A DNA stretch of 55,593 bases from the NCBI RefSeq assembly GCF_030698145.1, contig NZ_JAUYNW010000098.1:1-55593 (forward strand), written 5' to 3'. A program made the position numbers and the translations under genes. Of the stretch, positions 19,620 through 29,146 are shown one piece after another; position 1 is the first letter of the stretch, and every line of letters begins with the position of its first letter. The DNA is from Phenylobacterium sp. Lineage in GTDB: Bacteria; Pseudomonadota; Alphaproteobacteria; Caulobacterales; Caulobacteraceae. The notes beneath the pieces were generated by a model that made no database searches, was not told where the DNA came from, and saw only the letters and a program-made list of their open reading frames with translations.

Positions 19620-21491
19620 TCAGGTCCGCGTCGCGAACTCGGCGTCGCCGGTGGCCGCCACCACCTGGTCGTCGAACGAGGCGTGGGCCGAGGTGTAGAG
19701 GTGGGCGTAGAGCCCGGCATTGGCCATCAACTCGTCGTGCGGCCCCTGCTCCAGGATGCGGCCCTGCTGCAGCACCACGATGCGGTCGGCGTCGCGGATG
19801 GTCGCCAGCCGGTGGGCGATGACCATGCAGGTCCGGCCGGCGAACAGCACCTTCAGCGCCTTCTGGATGGCCTGCTCGGTGAATGAGTCGATGTTGGCCG
19901 TGGCCTCGTCGAGGATCAGGATCTGGGGGTCGGCCACCAGGGCGCGGGCGAAGGAGATCAGCTGCCGCTGGCCCATGGAGATGTTGCGGCCCCGCTGGCC
20001 GAGCTTGGTCTGGTAGCCCTCAGGCAGGCGCATGATGAAGTCATGGGCAGAGACGGCCTTGGCCGCGGCGATCACGTCGTCGGTGGTCGCGCCGGCGGTG
20101 TTGTAGCGGATGTTCTCCTCGATGGTGCCGGTGAACAGGAACGGCTCCTGCAGCACCATGCCGATGGTGGCGCCCAGGCTGTCGAGGGTCACGTCGCGCA
20201 CGTCGTGGCCGCCCACCAGCACTTGGCCCTTGTCCACCTCGTAGAACCGGTGAGTCAGGGCGATGATCGAGGTCTTGCCCGATCCCGTCGGCCCCACCAG
20301 GGCCACGACCTCCTTGGGCCGCACCGTCAGGCTGATGTCGTGCAGCACCGGCCGCGCGGGGTCGTAGCCGAAGGTCACGTTCCTGAACTCGACCGTGGCC
20401 GGGATGTCCTTCAGCGGGATGGCGTCGGGCTTGTCCTGGATGGCGATGGACACATCCAGCACCTCGAAGATCCGGTGCCCCGCCGCCATGGCCCGCTGCA
20501 TGATCGTGTACTGCATCGACAGCATACGGACGGGATCGAAGAACCGCTGCACATAGAAGATGAAGGCGACCATCACGCCCACATCCAGCCGTCCGCCCAG
20601 GACCGCCGAACCGCCCACCACGATGACGATGGCCATGGCGAAACCGGTCAGGACGTCGACGGTCGGCACCATGATCTGGGTCATCCAGGCCGCGCCGTTC
20701 TGGGCGGCCATGTTCTCGTGGGCCTTCTCCTTGTAGAGCTCGAAGTTCACCGCCTCGCGGCGGGTCTCCTGCACAGTGCGGATGCCGTTGATGTTCTCGG
20801 CCAGAGCCGAGTTGGCGGTGGAGGAGGCGTCCCGCGCCTCGCGGAAACTGGCCTTGGAGAACGGCAGCCAGATCGCCCGCACCGCGATCAGCATCGGCAG
20901 CACGGTGAGTGTCAGCAGGCCGAGCTTCAGGTCCATGGAGAGCAGGACCGCGGTGATCCCCACCAGCATCACCACGTCGCCGATGGCGCCCGTCGAGCTC
21001 TCCAGGAACTCCTGAAGGGCGTTCACGTCGCCCTGCAGCCGGGCCATGATCCGACCCACATGGGTCTTGTCCATGAAGGACAGCGACACGTCCTGGAAGT
21101 GGTCGAACATCTTGCGGCGGATGTCGAAGATCACCCGCTGGGCGAGCCTCGCCGACAGCCACTGCTCGACGAAGAAGGCGATCGAATAGACCACCACGAG
21201 GCCCGCGAACGCCACCAGCGTGCGGTCCAGTTTCGCCCCGTCCCCGGCCACCGCCGAATTGACCGCCTGGCCGATCATGGCCGGGATCGCCACCACCGAG
21301 ACTGCGGCCACCAGCACCGCGGCCACCGCCATGGCGAAGGCCTTCTTGTGCGGCTTGAGGAAGGTCAGGAACCGGCGCGCGACCTTGGTGTCGAAGGTCC
21401 CGAAGATGTCGTCGCCCTCGGAGGAGCCCAGCGAGGCGCGCGGCTGGCGCGGGGCCTCGTTCGAGGGGATGTCGGCGGTGACGTCGCTCAT
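19620..21491 (-). CDS. ABC exporter half-transporter with degenerate signature motif
   Basis: 623 residues: an ABC-type exporter membrane domain (about 40-330) fused to an ATPase domain. Walker A is GPTGSGKT (K406), Walker B ILILDEAT has the catalytic Glu, and the H-loop is IAHRL. The signature reads NISMGQRQ instead of LSGGQ. Its ATG overlaps the stop of the upstream partner (ATGA). Together they form a heterodimer in which this subunit donates the altered signature to the partner's non-catalytic site. Function is probably lipid or drug export; substrate unknown. Confidence 0.94.
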   Translation of the reverse strand: MSDVTADIPSNEAPRQPRASLGSSEGDDIFGTFDTKVARRFLTFLKPHKKAFAMAVAAVLVAAVSVVAIPAMIGQAVNSAVAGDGAKLDRTLVAFAGLVVVYSIAFFVEQWLSARLAQRVIFDIRRKMFDHFQDVSLSFMDKTHVGRIMARLQGDVNALQEFLESSTGAIGDVVMLVGITAVLLSMDLKLGLLTLTVLPMLIAVRAIWLPFSKASFREARDASSTANSALAENINGIRTVQETRREAVNFELYKEKAHENMAAQNGAAWMTQIMVPTVDVLTGFAMAIVIVVGGSAVLGGRLDVGVMVAFIFYVQRFFDPVRMLSMQYTIMQRAMAAGHRIFEVLDVSIAIQDKPDAIPLKDIPATVEFRNVTFGYDPARPVLHDISLTVRPKEVVALVGPTGSGKTSIIALTHRFYEVDKGQVLVGGHDVRDVTLDSLGATIGMVLQEPFLFTGTIEENIRYNTAGATTDDVIAAAKAVSAHDFIMRLPEGYQTKLGQRGRNISMGQRQLISFARALVADPQILILDEATANIDSFTEQAIQKALKVLFAGRTCMVIAHRLATIRDADRIVVLQQGRILEQGPHDELMANAGLYAHLYTSAHASFDDQVVAATGDAEFATRT

Positions 21492-23371
21492 CCGCGGACC
21501 TCCTCGGTCTCGAGCACCGGGGCGTCGTCCAGCACGGCCTCGGCGTCGGAGCGCGTCTGAAGCTCATAGAGGTCGGCATAGACGCCGCCCTGCTTCAGCA
21601 GCTCCGCATGGGTCCCGCGCTCCACCACCTTGCCGTCGTCCAGCACGATGATGTGGTCGGCGTGCATCAGCGACGACAGCCGGTGGGCGATGACGATGGT
21701 GGCCTTGGTCTGGGTGGCGTGGGCGAGCGCGTCGCGCACGTGGCGTTCGGTCACCGCATCGATGGCCGCGGTTGAGTCGTCGAAGATCATCACGCCGGGC
21801 CCCGGCACCACGCCGCGCGCGATGCTCATCCGCTGGCGCTGGCCGCCGGACAGCGCCACCCCGCGCTCGCCCACCCGCGTCTCGTAGGTGGCCGGCAGGC
21901 CGGCGATATGGTCGTGGATCTGGGCGGTCTTGGCCGCGTCGACGATGCGGTCCTCGGCGGCCCACGGATCGGCATAGGCCACGTTGTGGCCGATGGAGCT
22001 ATCGAACAGGAACGCCTCCTGCTGCACCAGGCCGACATATTCGCGAAGGCTCGGGAGGGTCACGTCGCGGACGTCCTGGCCGTCGATGGTGATCGCCCCG
22101 CCGGTGATGTCGTAGAAGCGCGGGATCAGGTTGGCGATGGTCGACTTGCCGCTGCCCGGCGGCCCGACGATGCCCAGGGTCTGGCCCGCCCGGACCTCGA
22201 AGCTGATGTCGGTGAGGATCTGCTTGCCGCCGGGATCATAGGAAAAGTCCACATGGTCGAACCGCAGCGTGCCCTTGGTGGGCTTGAGCGGCTTCGCGCC
22301 AGGCGCGTCGGCGATCTCCGGCTCCAGGTCCAGCACCTCGAACACCCGCGCCCCCGACGAGGTGGCCCTGGCCGCGGCGTTGAAGATCATGGCGATCTGG
22401 CGGATCGGGGTCTGCAGCAGGGTCATGTAGGTGAGGAATTCGGTGAGCTTGCCCACGCTCATCGTCCCGGCGATCACCTTGTGGCCGCCGTACCAGAGCA
22501 GCACGCCCATGGAGCCGTAGAACGACACCTGCATCACCGACACCGCCCGGAACCGCAAGGTGATGCGCTTGTAGGAGTAGAGCAGCGCGTCCATCGAAGC
22601 GGCGTCGAACTTGGCCATCTCGAAGCGCTTGCCGGCGAAGGCGCGCACCACGCGGATGCCCTGCAGGTTCTCCTCCATGGTGAGCGTCAGGATCGCCATC
22701 AGCTCCTGCACCCGCAGCCAGGTGACCCGCAGCAGGAAGCCCATCCGCCCCAGCGCCGCGCCCGCGATCGGCACGAAGGCCAGGCCGATCAGCCCCATGA
22801 CCACGTCGGTCGACAGCATCATATAGCTGGCGAAACCAAGCAGCAGGGCCAGCGTCAGGGCCTGCATCATGCCACCCTGGATGAAGACCCGAGCCCCCTC
22901 CAGGTCGAGCATCCCGCGCGTGATCAGGTCGCCGGAATGGATGCGGTCATGAAAGCCGAACGACAGCCGCTGGAGCTGCTGGAAGAACCGCAGACGCAGG
23001 TCGTAACCCACCTGCTGGCTGACATATTCCCCGTGATAGCCGGCCGCCATGGTCATCAGCCCGCGCACGACGGTCGCGGCGATCACCAGCAGGGCCGTGC
23101 CCCAAAGCGCGGCCTGGGCGTCGCCCGCATGGGCGGCGCCGGCCGTGAGCAGGACCTGGGCCTGGTCCACCGCGTTGCCGAACAGGCGCGGCAAGGTGAG
23201 GCTCGCCACGGCGGACCCCAGCGAGCAGACGATGGCCAGCGAAACGCGACCCGGATACTTCAGGGCCAGCAGCGTAATGCGCTGCAGAACCCTCGGCATC
23301 TCGCTGACATCCACCTTGGGGGCGGAGTCAGTTGGGCCCGCCCTCCGCTGAGAGGGTGGGGAATCACTCAT
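21488..23371 (-). CDS. ABC exporter half-transporter with Asp in place of the catalytic Glu
   Basis: 627 residues from the ATG at 23371 (an ATG at 23383 adds four residues; GGA lies 7 nt before the shorter start). Six-helix exporter domain, then ATPase. Walker A is GPPGSGKS and the signature is canonical LSGGQRQ. Walker B reads VMIFDDST, so the catalytic Glu is Asp, the hallmark of the degenerate-site subunit in heterodimeric exporters such as TM287/288 or BmrCD. First gene of a two-gene operon. Confidence 0.94.
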   Translation of the reverse strand: MSDSPPSQRRAGPTDSAPKVDVSEMPRVLQRITLLALKYPGRVSLAIVCSLGSAVASLTLPRLFGNAVDQAQVLLTAGAAHAGDAQAALWGTALLVIAATVVRGLMTMAAGYHGEYVSQQVGYDLRLRFFQQLQRLSFGFHDRIHSGDLITRGMLDLEGARVFIQGGMMQALTLALLLGFASYMMLSTDVVMGLIGLAFVPIAGAALGRMGFLLRVTWLRVQELMAILTLTMEENLQGIRVVRAFAGKRFEMAKFDAASMDALLYSYKRITLRFRAVSVMQVSFYGSMGVLLWYGGHKVIAGTMSVGKLTEFLTYMTLLQTPIRQIAMIFNAAARATSSGARVFEVLDLEPEIADAPGAKPLKPTKGTLRFDHVDFSYDPGGKQILTDISFEVRAGQTLGIVGPPGSGKSTIANLIPRFYDITGGAITIDGQDVRDVTLPSLREYVGLVQQEAFLFDSSIGHNVAYADPWAAEDRIVDAAKTAQIHDHIAGLPATYETRVGERGVALSGGQRQRMSIARGVVPGPGVMIFDDSTAAIDAVTERHVRDALAHATQTKATIVIAHRLSSLMHADHIIVLDDGKVVERGTHAELLKQGGVYADLYELQTRSDAEAVLDDAPVLETEEVRG

Positions 23372-23383
23372 CACAATTTCCAT

Positions 23384-23831
23384 GTCCGAGTATGGAGCTT
23401 ATTTTGAGGCGCCCGGCGGGCCCGCGCCAGACACGATTTGACGACACGGATGAAACAAAGATTTGTCCGTATGCACCATTCTACAGGGGACCCTTGCAGC
23501 GCCTGACAGTTCCTCCACTCCCCCCGAAAGACGGGTGGAGAAGAGGTGGCCGGAACGGCCTCGGTCGCCGCCGGCGGCTGTTCTTCCCGGCCACGGCGGG
23601 CTTCCTGGCTTACCGCTGGGTAGAAACCCGCCTGCCCTGATCCGGTCGCCGTACGGATTTCACCCGGCGTTGTCGCCGCCGCCATCGCCTGTCATGGTGG
23701 GTTTACGAGACGGAAAGGCCCAAGCCCGCGCGCATATTTCGCGCCGTCGGCCGGCCGCCGAACGCCGGCTCGCACCATAGAAAAAAGAGCCGCGCCGCCG
23801 TTCCTCCGGCCCGTGGCGACGGGAGGATTTG
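23384..23831. other. Non-coding region between the ABC operon and the acyl-CoA synthetase-like gene
   Basis: About 450 bp with no convincing gene. Near the ABC start lies ACAAA-GA-TTTGT (23455-23466), a small interrupted palindrome that could be an operator. A CTCCA/TGGAG hairpin around C- and G-tracts lies at about 23514-23541, resembling the GC-rich intergenic repeats elsewhere in the window. The rest holds nothing recognisable. Confidence 0.4.
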
Positions 23832-25418
23832 ATGGAAGATTTGAAAGAGCGCGTGAGCCTGGATCAGGCCCTGGAAGCGGCCTCGATGACCGGCATGACG
23901 ACGGCCATCTGGGCCCGGGTGCATCCGGACAAGGCCGCGGTCATCGACCCCGACGGTCGGGTCACCACCTTCGCCCAGCTCAACGCCGCGGCCAACAGGC
24001 TCGCCCGCCTCTTCCGCCAGCACGGCCTGAAGGCCGGCGACTCCCTGGCGCTGGTCTGTTCCAACCGCGCCGAGTTCGTGGCCGTCCTGGCCGCCACCCT
24101 GCGCTCGGGCATCCGCTTCACGCCGGTGAACTGGCACCTGACCGTCGACGAGATCGCCTACATCATCAAGGATTGCGAGGCCAAGGTCCTGGTCGGTGAG
24201 GCCCGGGTGGCCAGCGTCGGCCCCGCCGCCGAGCAGTGCCCCGACCTGGTGCTCAAGCTCGCCGTCGGCGGCGCCATCGCCGGCTTCGTCGAGTACGACA
24301 CGGCGCTGGCGCCTCTCGACGGGTCCGACATCCCCGATCCCGTGCTGGGCAACTCGATGATGTACACCTCGGGCACCACCGGCCGGCCGAAGGGCGTCTT
24401 CCGCCCCGCCGCCGTGGTCACGCCCCAGGCCATGTACGCCATGCGCGGCTACGACCACGAGACCTCGGTGCAGCTCTGCGCGGGTCCCGCCTATCACGCC
24501 GCTCCGCTCGCCTTCGACGTCCGCGCCGCCATGGGCGCCGGCGTGCCGCTGCACTTCATCGACAAATGGGATTCGGAACTGGTCCTGAAGACCATCTCGG
24601 AACAGGAGGTCACTCACCTGCACCTGGTGCCGATCATGTTCCAGCGCCTGCTGGCCCTGTCGCCGGAGATCAAGGCCAGGTACCCCGTCGACCACGTGCA
24701 ATACATCGTCCACGGCGCTGCCCCCTGCCCGCCGGAGGTCAAGCACGCCATGATCGAATGGTTCGGCCCGATCCTCTCGGAATACTATGCGGGCTCGGAG
24801 GGCGGCGCCGGCTTCACCATCACCTCCGAGGAATGGCTGAGGAAACCCGGCAGCGTCGGCAAGCGCCCCATGCTGCTGCAGTGCCGGATCCTCGACGAGG
24901 CCGGCGCCGACCTGCCCAACGGCGTGGCCGGCGGCATCTATCACCAGCTCCCGCCAGGCGGCGGCTTCACCTATTACAAGGACGAGGCCAAGACCAACGC
25001 CAGCCGCGTGGACGGCTTCTTCACCATGGGCGACGTCGGCTATTTCGACGAGGACGACTACCTGTTCCTCACTGGCCGCAACGCCGAGACCATCATCTCG
25101 GGCGGGGTGAACATCTATCCCCAGGAAGTCGACAACGAGCTGATCAAGCACGATGCGGTTGCCGATTCCTCGACCGTCGGCGTGCCGCACGACGAGTGGG
25201 GCGAACAGGTCAAGGCGGTGATCCTGCTGAAGCCCGGCTACCAGCCCTCCGACCAGCTCGCCCAGGAGATCCTGGACTTCGGCCGCAAGACCCTGCCCGC
25301 CTTCAAGGTGCCCCGCAGCCTGGACTTCGTCACCGAACTGCCCCGCTCAGAGGCGGGCAAGATCCAGCGCAACAAGGTCCGCGCGCCCTATTGGGAAGGC
25401 CGCACCCGGCAGATCTAG
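23832..25418 (+). CDS. AMP-dependent synthetase/ligase (acyl-CoA synthetase family)
   Basis: 528 residues. Adenylate-forming enzyme that activates a carboxylic acid with ATP and usually CoA. P-loop YTSGTTGRPKG begins near residue 178. The A5-type segment YYAGSEG, the hinge region GDVGYFDEDDYLFLTGR and the C-terminal catalytic Lys K510 in SEAGKIQRNK are all present. GGGAGG sits 6 nt before the ATG. Upstream of an S33 hydrolase and an amidohydrolase with gaps of 30 and about 100 nt, so it may head a loose catabolic cluster. Acid specificity not readable. Confidence 0.92.
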   Translation: MEDLKERVSLDQALEAASMTGMTTAIWARVHPDKAAVIDPDGRVTTFAQLNAAANRLARLFRQHGLKAGDSLALVCSNRAEFVAVLAATLRSGIRFTPVNWHLTVDEIAYIIKDCEAKVLVGEARVASVGPAAEQCPDLVLKLAVGGAIAGFVEYDTALAPLDGSDIPDPVLGNSMMYTSGTTGRPKGVFRPAAVVTPQAMYAMRGYDHETSVQLCAGPAYHAAPLAFDVRAAMGAGVPLHFIDKWDSELVLKTISEQEVTHLHLVPIMFQRLLALSPEIKARYPVDHVQYIVHGAAPCPPEVKHAMIEWFGPILSEYYAGSEGGAGFTITSEEWLRKPGSVGKRPMLLQCRILDEAGADLPNGVAGGIYHQLPPGGGFTYYKDEAKTNASRVDGFFTMGDVGYFDEDDYLFLTGRNAETIISGGVNIYPQEVDNELIKHDAVADSSTVGVPHDEWGEQVKAVILLKPGYQPSDQLAQEILDFGRKTLPAFKVPRSLDFVTELPRSEAGKIQRNKVRAPYWEGRTRQI

Positions 25419-25448
25419 AAGCGGCGCGCGCCGCGACGAGGGGGGAGA

Positions 25449-26522
25449 ATGCCGACGATCGTCCGGTGGGTCCGGGTCGGGCTCACGCTGTTCGTCCTCG
25501 TCGCGGCGGTCGCGGCCGCGCGGCTATTCGCGCCGATCTCGACGCCGCCCTTCGAAGGCCCGGCCGGAAGGCCGCTGGCCGGCAGCATCGCGGTAGCCGA
25601 GCGCTGGGCGATCAACGGCGTAGAGCAGTCTGTCATCATCCGGGGCCGCGACGCCTCCAAGCCGATCCTGATCTGGCTTCACGGAGGGCCCGGATCCAGC
25701 GAGACGCCGATCCTGCGCGTGCTGAACGGGCGGCTCGAAGATTCCTTCACGGTCGTCTACTGGGACCAGCGCTTGGCCGGCCAGACGCTCGACCCCCACG
25801 CGCCCGCGCCGGCAAGCCTGACCGTCGAACAGATGGTCGCCGACCTCGACGTTCTGGTGAACCGGCTCCGCGTCCGGCTTGGCCAGGACAAGGTGATCTT
25901 GGTCGGCCACTCCTGGGGCACGATGCTCGGCGTCCTCTACGCCACCCGGCATCCGGAGAAGGTCGCCGCCTATGTCGGTATCGGCCAGATGGCCGACAAG
26001 CCGCGCGCCGAGGCGCTGTCCTATGCCTACGCCGTCGATCAGGCCCGTCGCCGACAGAACGGCGAGGCGCTTCGCCAGCTCCGGGAGATCGGGCCGCCGC
26101 CCTATTCCGGCGAAGAGATCTTCGTACAGCGCGCCTGGCTCGACGCCTTCGGCGGCGCCTCCTACGCGGACATGAGCCTTCCCCGCCTGATCCTGATGAG
26201 CCTCGGATCGTCGGAGGCGAACTGGCGCGACCTCTACGCCACCTCGCACGGGGGCGTGCTGGGCGCCCGCCTGCTGGAGCGCCAGCTCTTGAGCCGCAAC
26301 CTGGACCGGACCTATCTGCGCTTCGACGTCCCGGTGCTGATCGCAGCGGGACGGCACGACCACCTGACCAGCTCCACCCTGGTCCGGGACTATTTCGAGC
26401 GCGTCCAGGCGCCGGCCAAGACCTTCGTCTGGTTCGAACGCTCGGGACACAATCCGCACCTGGAGGAGCCGGCGAAGTTCAACGCCTGGCTGGTCGAGGC
26501 CCTGCGGTCCTCGCCGCCATAG
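25449..26522 (+). CDS. Membrane-anchored alpha/beta hydrolase, proline iminopeptidase-like (S33)
   Basis: 357 residues. An N-terminal TM or uncleaved signal (7-27) is followed by an S33-type hydrolase: oxyanion motif HGGPG (78-82), YWDQRLAGQT, nucleophile S155 in GHSWG, acid in GRHDHLT and catalytic His in SGHNPH. AGGGGGGAG precedes the ATG. The prolyl aminopeptidase core WDQRGAGRS is altered to WDQRLAGQT, so strict iminopeptidase activity is uncertain; a periplasmic-facing peptidase or esterase is likely. Confidence 0.88.
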   Translation: MPTIVRWVRVGLTLFVLVAAVAAARLFAPISTPPFEGPAGRPLAGSIAVAERWAINGVEQSVIIRGRDASKPILIWLHGGPGSSETPILRVLNGRLEDSFTVVYWDQRLAGQTLDPHAPAPASLTVEQMVADLDVLVNRLRVRLGQDKVILVGHSWGTMLGVLYATRHPEKVAAYVGIGQMADKPRAEALSYAYAVDQARRRQNGEALRQLREIGPPPYSGEEIFVQRAWLDAFGGASYADMSLPRLILMSLGSSEANWRDLYATSHGGVLGARLLERQLLSRNLDRTYLRFDVPVLIAAGRHDHLTSSTLVRDYFERVQAPAKTFVWFERSGHNPHLEEPAKFNAWLVEALRSSPP

Positions 26523-26620
26523 CCATCCATCGGCGATACATCGTTTGGCCATCGCGCGCGGCCCCGCATAGGATCGCGCCACTTCGGGGCGCGGCCCCGG
26601 ATTCCAGTGGGGCTGATCAC

Positions 26621-27913
26621 GTGAAGACTCTGATTTCGAGCGTCGCGCTCGCCGCGACCCTCGCGCTTTCCGCCTCCGCCCAGGCGGCGGGACCCATGAC
26701 CTTCGTCCAGGCTGGGCGCGTGCTGGTCGACCCCGCCTCGGGCAAGATCGAGACCGCCAAGACCCTGGTCGTCCAGGACGGCAAGGTGACGCGGATCGCC
26801 GACGGCTACGTCTCCGAACCTGGCGGCGTGGTGGTGGACCTGAAGGACAGCTTCGTCCTGCCGGGCCTCATCGACAGCCACGTCCACCTGACCGGCGAGC
26901 AAAACCCCAACGCCCGCCTGGAAGGGGTCACCCAGTCCTCGGCCGTGCAGGCCATGGTGGGCGCGAGATACGCCCGGCGCACCCTGATGGCCGGCTTCAC
27001 CACCGTCGCCGACCTGGGCGCCGACAGCCAGGCGATCTTCGCCCTGCGCGAGGCGACCGCCAAGGGCGACGTCGTCGGCCCCCGCATTGTGGCCTCGGGC
27101 GACGCCATCTCGGTCCATGGCGGCCATGGCGACGTCAACGGCTACCGCGAGGACGTCATGCACGTCCTGCGTCCCGGCTCGGTCTGCTCAGGCCCCGACG
27201 ACTGCCGCCGCGCCGTGCGTGAGCAGGTCTGGAAGGGCGCCGACGTCATCAAGATCACCGCCACCGGCGGCGTGCTCTCCAACACCGCCGCGGGCCTGGG
27301 CCAGCAGTTCTCCGACGAGGAGTTGGCCGCCATCGTCGACGCCGCCCACCGCATGGGCCGCAAGGTCACCGCCCACGCCCACGGCGGCGACGGGGTCAAC
27401 GCCTTCCTCAAGGCCGGGGGCGATTCCATCGAGCACGGCACATATCTCGACGCGACCTCCATCGGCCTGTTCAAGAAGTCCGGCGCCTATCTGGTCCCGA
27501 CCCTGATGGCGGGCGACTTCGTGGCCAGGATCGCCGCCAGCCCGGGCAATTTCTTCACCCCGTCCCAGTCGGCCAAGGCGCTCGAGGCCGGCCCCAGGAT
27601 GTTGGACATGGCGCGGCGGGCCCATGCCGGCGGGGTCAAGATCGCCTTCGGCACCGACACCGGCGTCTCGGCCCACGGCGACAACGCCCGGGAGTTCGCC
27701 CTGCTGGTCAAGGCGGGCCTCACCCCGCTGGAGGCGGTCCAGTCGGCCACCGTCGTGGCCGCCGAACACCTGGGCCTGGGCGCCCAGATCGGCGCCTTGA
27801 CCCCCGGCCGCGCCGCCGACCTGATCGCGGTCCAGGGCGACCCGCTCAGCGACGTCACCGTCCTGGAGAAGGTCGGCTTCGTGATGAAGGCCGGCGTGGT
27901 CCACAAGCCGTAG
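26621..27913 (+). CDS. Secreted metal-dependent amidohydrolase (Xaa-Pro/Xaa-Arg dipeptidase-like)
   Basis: 430 residues from a GTG at 26621. The signal peptide ends at AQAA/GP. TIM-barrel amidohydrolase with H87 and H89 in DSHVH, the carbamylated-lysine candidate K211 in VIKIT, H252 or H254 in TAHAH, H272 in IEHG and D346 in GTDTG, making a complete binuclear centre. The subfamily resembles the Caulobacter dipeptidases acting on L-Xaa-L-Pro or L-Xaa-L-Arg/Lys; this is by memory of the family and the exact specificity is not certain. Downstream it runs directly into a nested-palindrome repeat. Confidence 0.9.
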   Translation: MKTLISSVALAATLALSASAQAAGPMTFVQAGRVLVDPASGKIETAKTLVVQDGKVTRIADGYVSEPGGVVVDLKDSFVLPGLIDSHVHLTGEQNPNARLEGVTQSSAVQAMVGARYARRTLMAGFTTVADLGADSQAIFALREATAKGDVVGPRIVASGDAISVHGGHGDVNGYREDVMHVLRPGSVCSGPDDCRRAVREQVWKGADVIKITATGGVLSNTAAGLGQQFSDEELAAIVDAAHRMGRKVTAHAHGGDGVNAFLKAGGDSIEHGTYLDATSIGLFKKSGAYLVPTLMAGDFVARIAASPGNFFTPSQSAKALEAGPRMLDMARRAHAGGVKIAFGTDTGVSAHGDNAREFALLVKAGLTPLEAVQSATVVAAEHLGLGAQIGALTPGRAADLIAVQGDPLSDVTVLEKVGFVMKAGVVHKP

Positions 27914-27914
27914 G

Positions 27915-27957
27915 CCATTTTCCGCCGAAGTGGCCGCCGGTTCGGCGAAGAAAATGG
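27915..27957. repeat. Nested-palindrome repeat, copy 2
   Basis: Outer arms CCATTTTC / GAAAATGG (27915-27922, 27950-27957) and inner arms CGCCGAA / TTCGGCG (27923-27929, 27941-27947) around GTGGCCGCCGG. Starts two bases after the amidohydrolase stop. Both stems are perfect here, while copy 1 has one mismatch. Confidence 0.85.
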
Positions 27958-27987
27958 TCTAAATTCAAGGAGGCTTGGCCAAGACAA

Positions 27988-28013
27988 AAGGGCGGAGTTG
28001 GCGCTCCGCCCTT
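27988..28013. terminator. GC-rich hairpin, possible terminator
   Basis: Perfect 10-bp arms AAGGGCGGAG / CTCCGCCCTT with a 6-nt loop. On the minus strand the stem is followed by TTGTCTT, on the plus strand by CCGTCTGTCT, so polarity is unclear. Confidence 0.5.
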
Positions 28014-28322
28014 CCGTCTGTCTCGCGGACATCGCGACCACCCCCATGGCGCGCTGTCCGTCGGGCCGAGGCCCGCGTTCCAGATCTGCAAGGCTCCGAG
28101 CCTCCAGACCCGGGCAGCATGAGGTCGCCAAACGCGTTCTGTCAATTGAGTAACAACAACGTCATGATTCGCCTGATTGGAGAATCCGGGCCCGGACCGT
28201 CTTGCGGGTCTCAAGCATTCACGACGTTCGCGGCCAGTTGACGGCGCCCCGTCCCACCCGCAACCGCCAAGCCCAGGTAGAACATACTCTCGCGGCGCGC
28301 TCATGACGGGCGCAGGGCGCCG

Positions 28323-29062
28323 CTACGGGCCCACGGACACGTAGGGCAGCTCGAGGGTCAGGGTCCCGACCAGGGTCGGAGAGCACCAGTCGGCCATCAG
28401 GTAGCTGCACTGCGCCCGGCTGAGATCCGTGCCCACATAGCGCAGCTCGAACGTCGCGTGCTTGGCCTGGACCTTGCCGCCGACCTCCCAGAAGGTCCGG
28501 TCGTGGCCCTTGTCGATCCAGCGCCGGCCGAGCTTGCTGGCGAGGGTGAGCTGGGGGTGAGCGCATAGGCCGCCTCGCCCTCGACCCGCCAGGCTTCGCC
28601 GCTCCCATAGGGCGACTGCGGCGACCAGGAGATATCGCCCGCGAGCGTGACCTTTTCGAAGGTCCGGCGCGCCTTCACCTTGGTCTGCAGGAAGTCGTAG
28701 GTCGGGCCCCAGGTCCTGTTGTCCGGAAAGAACGAATACATCGCCTCCAGCGTGATCTGGGTCCCCTTCACGTCGAAGTGGCGGCCGGCATAGACGTCGA
28801 CCTCGTAGGAGGTCTCGCCTGGGTCGCGGTAATCCACCTGGCTCAGGAAGACCCCGGCATAGGTCTTGTCCGGCCGCCACCAGTAGAGCGAACCCTGCAA
28901 CACCGGCTTATTGTCCGAGGCGCTGACGCCGTCGAACCGGCACTGGCTGGCCACCAGGATCCAGGGCACGAGCACGCCATGCTTGCCGGCGGTCTGGGCG
29001 GTGGTCGGCTGCGGGAGGGCGAGCGCCGCGAGCGCGCTCAGGGCGGCGAATATCCTGACCAT
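28323..29062 (-). pseudogene. TorF-family putative porin gene with a -1 frameshift
   Basis: The protein starts at an ATG at 29062 (GGAGA 8 nt upstream) with a signal peptide ending near TTA/QT. It continues with the family core FDGVSASDNKPVLQGSLYWW and YEVDVYAG up to AAYALTP. The frame then breaks. The adjacent frame continues with QLTLASKLGRRWIDKG and the rest of the beta-barrel to TAG at 28323. The break sits in a five-base G run (28553-28557; C on the coding strand); six bases would restore a 246-residue protein. Either a recent pseudogene, phase variation, or a homopolymer sequencing error. Confidence 0.8.
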
Positions 29063-29146
29063 CGACGGGTCTCCGAACGGCGTCGCGTCCGTCGCGACCC
29101 CCAAGGCCTAGCCTTCCAGTGAATTACGAGTTACTGAATTCGCTGC

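Larger units (their letters stand above)
27914..28322. other. Non-coding region after the amidohydrolase gene
   Basis: About 410 bp holding the nested-palindrome repeat (27915-27957), a GC hairpin (27988-28013), and otherwise no recognisable gene on either strand. A TTGACA lies on the minus strand near 28140, without a good -10 partner. Confidence 0.45.

Noticed and set aside
24236..26620. Very long plus frame continuing into the amidohydrolase
   Set aside because: The first part overlaps the acyl-CoA synthetase in another frame and is Arg/Pro-rich shadow; the real gene begins at GTG 26621.
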